From Candidatus Nomurabacteria bacterium (GTDB taxonomy: Bacteria > Patescibacteriota > Saccharimonadia > Saccharimonadales > Saccharimonadaceae), in contig JAISDN010000062.1 of NCBI GenBank assembly GCA_031264785.1, forward strand, positions 1-15,284: a stretch of DNA of 15,284 nt. The letters are read 5' to 3'. Below the pieces are notes generated by a model. That model did no database searches, was not told where the DNA came from, and saw only the letters and a program-made list of their open reading frames with translations. This document shows, piece after piece, positions 10,599 through 15,284 of the stretch. Each line of letters starts with the position of its first letter. The stretch's first letter is position 1. The position numbers were made by a program, and so were the translations under genes.

Positions 10599-13358
10599 CT
10601 ATATATTAGCGACAGCGGTGATCGTAACGGTGCGTTCATAAGTTGACGCTGGCAGCAGCCAGCTGGCTTTGGCGCCATACCACAGCCGGAATTTGTCGCC
10701 GCCGACATCAGTAGTGCCAAGATTGATGCTGGATTTATTGTAAATTGTGGTATCGGCGACCGGAATCGGTTGCCAAGCGGTGGTCGATGGTTTGGTGGGG
10801 TTAGTCTGGCTGGCCTCAGTTGGATCGGCTAGGTAATTCAGTTGATGGCCCCAACTGTCGTCGCTTAAGCTCCCGGTTGCCGAAATCGAATTAAACCATT
10901 GGCTAGAACAGACGCTAAGACCGATACAAGTTAGGGTATTATTAGCGGTTTTCATTTTGAGCCGATAGCCGGTCGGCAAGTTTGTCCGAACGGTTATGAT
11001 GTCGAAATTTGAATCGTCGCTAGGGTCGGACGGCAAAACCGAGAAGCTGACCACGCCGCCGTTCAACGACGATGCCAGACCAAGATAGGTTTCATAATAC
11101 AAAAACCCATCGCTCGCCGTCGCATTCTGCAAGCCATTATCAACCTTCACGTCGACCAGCTCCGGACTATGCGCCGAAGTCGTGCAAACAATCTGGGTGT
11201 CGGTCGCCGATTTCAAGTCGCAATCCGCCGGAGTCCCGCTGGGGTCGAAAGTGATAGTCGGGGCGTGCATTCCGGGCTTGTTCGGAGCCAAAAATCCCTT
11301 GCCGGTTATGGTGATATCCTCGCCGCCGTCCTCCGATCCGACATCAGAAACGATGCTGGTAATCTCGATCGGCTCGATATATTCGTAATCGTCGCTGTCG
11401 GCGAGCCCCGTCGGCGTGGTCGAGCTGTAGCCGTCGACGGTTATCGACACGTCATACAATCCCTTGACGTGCGCCGCCGGCTGACAAGTAATTTCGGAGC
11501 CGCTGACCACCGTGAAACTGACGCAAGGTGTCCCGCCAATCGACACCGCGCTGGCTTTTGGCTCGACAAAGTATGTATCCAGATGGAAAGAAGTCGGAAA
11601 ACTGCTCATCCCTTGACCATTGAGGTTGATAACAGAGCCCTTATAGTAGATTTCGTCGATCACCGCATAGTTGAAAGAGCCAAAGGTGTCTTGACCGACT
11701 TCGATGGTGATTTGGTTGGTCCAGAGGTCAGCATTGTCGGATGTAGGATAGATATTGTAGGTCTTGTGGGCGGTGCTGTCCGTAATAGTATACCCGTTTG
11801 TAATCGGCGGCGCGCTGATGTTGGCGCCAGCATAGAACCGAGCATATTTAATCGGATCTGTATCGCCGTTGACTAAGTCTATAGAACTGAGATTGACATA
11901 TTTACTAGCCGGCAGAGTATAGGTGGCGGTGATCGGGTTGCTAGTCGACGGCACCCAGTTGTTGCTGCCGCTGTAAGACTGTTTGTCGAAAGCGTGCCAG
12001 GCTTCGTGGCTGCCTGTCGGGTATAGCCCGTTAGGCGAACTTATCGTGCCACCGTAAGCATCGGAGCTGGTAAAACCGGTGAAAGCCGGATTGGTCCACC
12101 CAGTGATCTTGTTCTTATTGATATAATTTCGGATTTTATTCGGTCCAATAAACTCATTGCCGGTGATAGTTATCGTGCCGTTCGGCTGCCAAGCCGCGCC
12201 GAACCCCGTGCCACCGGTCGTCGGTCCATAGTCGAGGTTGACATCGGTGATGGTCGGGCGGTAGGTGTAGCCGTTGGTCAAGGTCGCCTTCTGCCCGTTA
12301 ACCGACACCGCCACGTCGACTTCGCCGTTGCGATGCGCCGGCGTAGTGGCTTGGACGACATTGCCAGACACGCTGGTGTTGGTCGCCGCCACGCCGTCGA
12401 AACTGACTTGGACATCGTCTGGCAAGAAAGCCCCACCCGTGAGCGTGCCGCTGCCGATATTGCCGACGAACTCCTGAAGCACCTTTTCATACATCCCGCA
12501 GACCACGTGGTCGATATCGCAAACCGGCACAAAATCGCGAATCAACTCGCCATCGTACCATATTTTTAGCGAATACACCGTGCCATCCAGTCCAACGCCG
12601 CTGACCCCGCTGTCTGCGTGATGTGTTGTGCCCAGATACATCGACACAGGGTTGGCGTTCGGCAGAGCAGCGTTAGGCGCGTTCAAGTCTATGGTGTCCC
12701 ATTTGCCAGTCGGTGTGTCTGTAGTGCCTTTAAGCAGCCACGTGTGGACATCGGTGTCAAAAGTATTATTGCCCATCGGCAGTATCTGGCTGGCACCAGT
12801 TTCGCCCACCGTTTGACCGCGTCGAATTGAAAAAGCGCAGCGGTTGTCGGTGCGGTCTAGATTCGTCCCCGACAGGCGTGCCAGATATATCGAGTTGGTG
12901 TCCCAACCCTTCCAAGACCCAAAGATCCTCATACCCGGCGTGCCGTTGCCGTCGCCAGTACTGTTGCAGATACTGCCGTCTGCCAGTTTGAACTTCAGCT
13001 CGATCGTAGGGTCCATATTTTGAGTAACCCCAGTGTCGATGTATTGGTTTGGCGTAACTCCGGAGCCCTGCGGATTGGAAAAAATCAGCCCGTCAACCGG
13101 TTTATATTGGGCTAAGCCGCTGGTGGTAATCTGCACATTCTGCCCGCCCACCGACGGACCGCTGGTAGATGAGATGCTGGTGACTGTTAGCGCTTTGGTT
13201 TGCGGAATGTTGTAAAAAATACTACAGAATACCAAAATCAACGCAGCCAACCCGCCTTGAATAGCCAAAGCTGTCGGTTTCGTAAGTAACCGCTTAACCG
13301 AATGTATCTTAAAACCAGTCATATCAACTGTACAAGTTAAGATTTTTTGAACTCGCAT
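10599..13358 (-). CDS. Large cell-surface protein with TIG domains and inserted lectin-like domains, 919 aa
   Basis: Membrane-anchored or secreted protein. A hydrophobic segment at about 29-50 is a signal or anchor. Three TIG/IPT-type Ig-like domains can be traced. The first begins at about 58 (SISSTSGPSVGGQNVQITTSG) and resumes at about 310-366 (VQVSFDGVAATNTSV ... GYTY). The second covers about 369-410 and 590-660. The third covers about 664-755 (EDGGEDITITGKGF). A LamG-like region (about 90-305, with WYDGELIRDF) interrupts the first and a discoidin/F5-8C-like region (about 440-575, with HEAWHAFDK and NNWVPS) interrupts the second. The C-terminal ~140 residues form a separate beta-rich module. 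Likely roles are adhesion or host contact. The ribosome binding site (GAAAGG) is very close to ATG 13358. It converges on groES with an 18-nt gap. Confidence 0.82.
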   Translation of the reverse strand: MRVQKILTCTVDMTGFKIHSVKRLLTKPTALAIQGGLAALILVFCSIFYNIPQTKALTVTSISSTSGPSVGGQNVQITTSGLAQYKPVDGLIFSNPQGSGVTPNQYIDTGVTQNMDPTIELKFKLADGSICNSTGDGNGTPGMRIFGSWKGWDTNSIYLARLSGTNLDRTDNRCAFSIRRGQTVGETGASQILPMGNNTFDTDVHTWLLKGTTDTPTGKWDTIDLNAPNAALPNANPVSMYLGTTHHADSGVSGVGLDGTVYSLKIWYDGELIRDFVPVCDIDHVVCGMYEKVLQEFVGNIGSGTLTGGAFLPDDVQVSFDGVAATNTSVSGNVVQATTPAHRNGEVDVAVSVNGQKATLTNGYTYRPTITDVNLDYGPTTGGTGFGAAWQPNGTITITGNEFIGPNKIRNYINKNKITGWTNPAFTGFTSSDAYGGTISSPNGLYPTGSHEAWHAFDKQSYSGSNNWVPSTSNPITATYTLPASKYVNLSSIDLVNGDTDPIKYARFYAGANISAPPITNGYTITDSTAHKTYNIYPTSDNADLWTNQITIEVGQDTFGSFNYAVIDEIYYKGSVINLNGQGMSSFPTSFHLDTYFVEPKASAVSIGGTPCVSFTVVSGSEITCQPAAHVKGLYDVSITVDGYSSTTPTGLADSDDYEYIEPIEITSIVSDVGSEDGGEDITITGKGFLAPNKPGMHAPTITFDPSGTPADCDLKSATDTQIVCTTSAHSPELVDVKVDNGLQNATASDGFLYYETYLGLASSLNGGVVSFSVLPSDPSDDSNFDIITVRTNLPTGYRLKMKTANNTLTCIGLSVCSSQWFNSISATGSLSDDSWGHQLNYLADPTEASQTNPTKPSTTAWQPIPVADTTIYNKSSINLGTTDVGGDKFRLWYGAKASWLLPASTYERTVTITAVANI

Positions 13359-13380
13359 TCCTTTCTTTGCTTACATTACC

Positions 13381-13386
13381 ATTATA
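13381..13386 (-). promoter_or_regulatory. -10 box of the surface-protein gene
   Basis: Minus strand TATAAT, about 22 nt before the ATG; a weak -35 (TTGCGG) lies 16 bp upstream. Confidence 0.6.
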
Positions 13387-13446
13387 GCGAACTTTCAGAT
13401 AACCGCAACTGTTTTTGATGGTTTTGTTGAACTAACGGTTGTATTT

Positions 13447-13473
13447 CTGGCACTCGGGGGTTGCGAGTGCTAG
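13447..13473. promoter_or_regulatory. CIRCE operator upstream of groEL
   Basis: Same 27 bp as at groES: CTGGCACTC, the 9-nt spacer GGGGGTTGC, GAGTGCTAG. HrcA-type repressor site overlapping the -35 of the groEL promoter. Confidence 0.92.
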
Positions 13474-13489
13474 GATTTTTTGGTATATT
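13461..13489 (+). promoter_or_regulatory. groEL promoter
   Basis: TTGCGA (13461-13466), 17-bp spacer, extended -10 TGG-TATATT (13481-13489), the same geometry as the groES promoter. Confidence 0.75.
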
Positions 13490-13529
13490 GGTTTTATTAG
13501 AAATATTTTTGATAATTTACGGAGGAAAT

Positions 13530-15152
13530 ATGGCGAAACAAGTTTTTTACGACAAAGAGGCCCGCGAGCGGATTTTGAGCGGGGCGCGGCAATTGTCCGA
13601 CGCGGTCAAGGTGACGCTGGGGCCGAAGGGCCGCAATGTGGTGATCGGCAAGTCTTACGGCGGGCCGAGTGTGACGCACGACGGTGTGACGGTGGCCGAG
13701 GCGATTGATTTACCAGAAACAGAGGATAATTTGGGCGAAAAGGTCGGCGCCGAGCTGATCAAGCAAGCCGCTACCAAGATGAACAAGGTGGCCGGCGACG
13801 GCACCACCACAGTGACGGTGTTGACTTATGAAATTTTGGCGGCGGCTAACAAGCTGATTGCGGCCGGGCATAATCCGATGGAACTGCGCAAGGGTATCGA
13901 AACCGCCGGCAAGCAAGTCATTACCGAACTGGATAAAACCGCCGAGCCGATCGAGGGCAACCAACAGCGCGTGGCCGAGGTGGCGACGATTTCCGCTGGC
14001 AGCAAAGAAATTGGCGATTTGATTGCCGAGGTGATTAGCAAAATCGGCAGCGATGGCATTGTGACGGTCGAGGAGGGGCAAGGCCTTGACACTGAATCAG
14101 AGGTGGTCGAAGGCTTTAGTTTCGACAAGGGTTACGTCAGCCCTTATATGGTGACCGACACCAACCGGATGGAGGCGATTTATGACAAGCCGGCCGTGCT
14201 GATTACCGATAAGAAAATTTCCAGCGTTCAGGAATTTTTACCGATTTTGGAAAAATTGGCCGCTGCTGGCAAAAAGGATGTGGTGCTGATTGCTGAGGAA
14301 GTCGAGGGCGAGGCCTTGGGCGTGCTGATTTTGAACCGATTGAAAGGCGTTTTTAACACCGTGGCGGTCAAAGCTCCCAGTTTTGGCGACCGGCGCAAAG
14401 ACGTGCTGGCTGACATTGCGGTGCTGACCGGCGCAACGGTGGTTACTGAGGATCAAGGGCTGTCATTTGAGACCGCCGAACTGGACGTGGTCGGCAGTGC
14501 CCGACGAGTGATTGTCGGCAAGGACGAAACCACGATTATTGAGGGCGCTGGCAATGCTAATACTGTTAAGGAGCGCGTGGCTCAGATTAAAGCGCAGGCC
14601 GGCAATGCTAGCAGCGATTACGACCGCGAACAACTCGACAAACGAGCCGCCGCCATCGAAGGCAAAGTGGCCGTTATCAAAGTCGGCGGCGCCACCGAAA
14701 CCGAAATTGGTGAGAAAAAATATCGAGTCGACGACGCTGTGGCTGCCACCAAAGCGGCTTTGTCCGGCGGAATTGTGCCGGGTGGTGGGGTGACGCTAGT
14801 TAATCTGGCGGCCAGCATTAAATCCGACGAAGCCGGCCATCAAATTGTCAAATCCGCCCTATTGGAACCCTTCAAACAACTGATGAAAAACGCCGGCCTG
14901 AACGCCGAAGCCAAGTTAGAAAAAGTTCAGGAAGCGCCGGCCGGTCAAGGTTTTGACGTCAACGCGCCGGAAAAACTGGTGACGCTAAAAGACGCCGGAA
15001 TTATCGACCCAGTGGCGGTCACCCGCGAAGCCATCCAAAACGCTGTCTCCATCGCCGCCACCGCCATAACAATGGGCGCGCTAGTGGTGGATATCCCAGA
15101 AAAAGACGCTCCCGCCCCACCAGCGATGGGCGGCGGAATGGGGATGATGTAG
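13530..15152 (+). CDS. groEL: Chaperonin GroEL
   Basis: 60-kDa chaperonin forming the double-ring ATP-dependent folding chamber. At 540 aa it has the standard length. It begins MAKQVFYDKEARERILSGARQL and has the ATP-site motifs VKVTLGPKGRNVV, VTHDGVTVA and GDGTTTVTVL. The apical and intermediate segments include VEGFSFDKGYVSPYMVT, KAPSFGDRRKDVL and GGIVPGGGV, and the flexible Gly-Met tail GGGMGMM ends it. The ATG at 13530 is chosen because it follows GGAGG and gives the canonical N-terminus; an in-frame TTG upstream would add 23 residues that belong to the promoter region. It is regulated by CIRCE and encoded alone, apart from groES. No clear terminator is seen after it. Confidence 0.98.
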   Translation: MAKQVFYDKEARERILSGARQLSDAVKVTLGPKGRNVVIGKSYGGPSVTHDGVTVAEAIDLPETEDNLGEKVGAELIKQAATKMNKVAGDGTTTVTVLTYEILAAANKLIAAGHNPMELRKGIETAGKQVITELDKTAEPIEGNQQRVAEVATISAGSKEIGDLIAEVISKIGSDGIVTVEEGQGLDTESEVVEGFSFDKGYVSPYMVTDTNRMEAIYDKPAVLITDKKISSVQEFLPILEKLAAAGKKDVVLIAEEVEGEALGVLILNRLKGVFNTVAVKAPSFGDRRKDVLADIAVLTGATVVTEDQGLSFETAELDVVGSARRVIVGKDETTIIEGAGNANTVKERVAQIKAQAGNASSDYDREQLDKRAAAIEGKVAVIKVGGATETEIGEKKYRVDDAVAATKAALSGGIVPGGGVTLVNLAASIKSDEAGHQIVKSALLEPFKQLMKNAGLNAEAKLEKVQEAPAGQGFDVNAPEKLVTLKDAGIIDPVAVTREAIQNAVSIAATAITMGALVVDIPEKDAPAPPAMGGGMGMM

Positions 15153-15210
15153 CTTATAAAGCCGCCCAAACGTTGACAATTCTACAATAGCCGACGCCAC
15201 ATTTAGCGTG

Positions 15211-15216
15211 TATAAT
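15211..15216 (+). promoter_or_regulatory. -10 box of the riboswitch transcript
   Basis: Perfect TATAAT about 10-15 nt before the aptamer begins. No good -35 at the usual distance; the TTGACA at 15173 is 32 bp away. Confidence 0.5.
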
Positions 15217-15225
15217 TGGGACGTA

Positions 15226-15284
15226 ACAACTAGATTTGGTGGAATCAGGTGAAATTCCTGAGCTGTGCCGCAACGGTGAAAGCC
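15226..15284 (+). promoter_or_regulatory. Cobalamin riboswitch (5' part, cut by the window edge)
   Basis: The sequence shows the conserved cobalamin-aptamer core: TTTGGTGGAATCAGGTGAAA, TTCC, then GAGCTGTGCCGCAACGGTGA with the GCCGCAAC box. The rest of the aptamer, its expression platform and the controlled gene lie beyond the window. In other bacteria such elements control B12 uptake, synthesis or B12-dependent enzymes; a B12-dependent ribonucleotide reductase would be one plausible target here, but this is a guess. Confidence 0.88.

Noticed and set aside
13461..13529. Upstream in-frame start giving GroEL 23 extra residues
   Set aside because: The segment overlaps the CIRCE and promoter; the ATG at 13530 has a ribosome binding site and gives the canonical MAKQ-type N-terminus.
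15173..15178. TTGACA as the -35 of the riboswitch promoter
   Set aside because: It is 32 bp from the TATAAT at 15211, far from the usual 16-18 bp.
1..15284. Alternative genetic code (UGA read as Gly or Trp) as in some CPR lineages
   Set aside because: UGA ends the 91-aa, 151-aa and 200-aa genes at sensible places, and the conserved proteins have no in-frame UGA.

Overview
The window looks like a chromosomal segment of a Candidate Phyla Radiation bacterium (Patescibacteria, perhaps Saccharibacteria-like). This is an inference from several features: small, tightly packed housekeeping genes; a Mur ligase lacking the usual N-terminal domain; a FemAB-type peptidoglycan-bridge enzyme; a very large TIG-domain surface protein; many promoters placed so that the mRNA would begin at or next to the start codon; and lineage-specific small proteins. 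UGA is used as a stop codon, so the genetic code is standard.

Layout. 1-269 (-): N-terminus of a FemAB-family transferase. 270-2760 (-): an accessory block of three genes of unknown function (114, 91 and 253 aa). The first and third sit in transcription units that share conserved 5' leaders and 3' tails although their proteins are unrelated. A putative small RNA lies on the + strand at about 1116-1201. 2793-3308 (+): a MraZ-like protein and a 23-codon ORF. 3305-4582 (-): tsaD, enlarged by two insertions. 4638-5948 (+): MurE-like ligase. 5985-6185 (+): orphan Phd/YefM-type antitoxin. 6182-7030 (-): guanidino-modifying (amidinotransferase/DDAH-like) enzyme. 7093-8147 (-): a membrane protein and a probable lipoprotein, translationally coupled and preceded by a third copy of the structured leader. 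8494-9927 (+): phosphomannomutase/phosphoglucomutase. 9997-10230 (+): 77-aa protein. 10311-10580 (+): groES. 10599-13358 (-): 919-aa surface protein. 13530-15152 (+): groEL. The window ends inside a cobalamin riboswitch.

The housekeeping genes serve the cell envelope (FemAB, MurE, PMM/PGM, surface protein), tRNA modification (TsaD) and protein folding (GroES/GroEL). groES and groEL are not adjacent, but each has the same CIRCE operator overlapping its promoter, so they probably form one HrcA-type regulon.

The most unusual content is the leader RNA family on the minus strand, upstream of the 114-aa, 253-aa and 151-aa genes. The two best copies (about 310 and 255 nt) start at a sigma70-type promoter with a 17-bp spacer and carry a hairpin at the 5' end. 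They then have a set of mutually exclusive hairpins (a:b, b:c, c:d) laid out like an attenuator, with a three-way compensatory change between copies, followed by a 22-26 bp wobble-rich hairpin upstream of a strong ribosome binding site. I do not recognise this as a known riboswitch or attenuator class. It is the best candidate here for an undescribed regulatory system.
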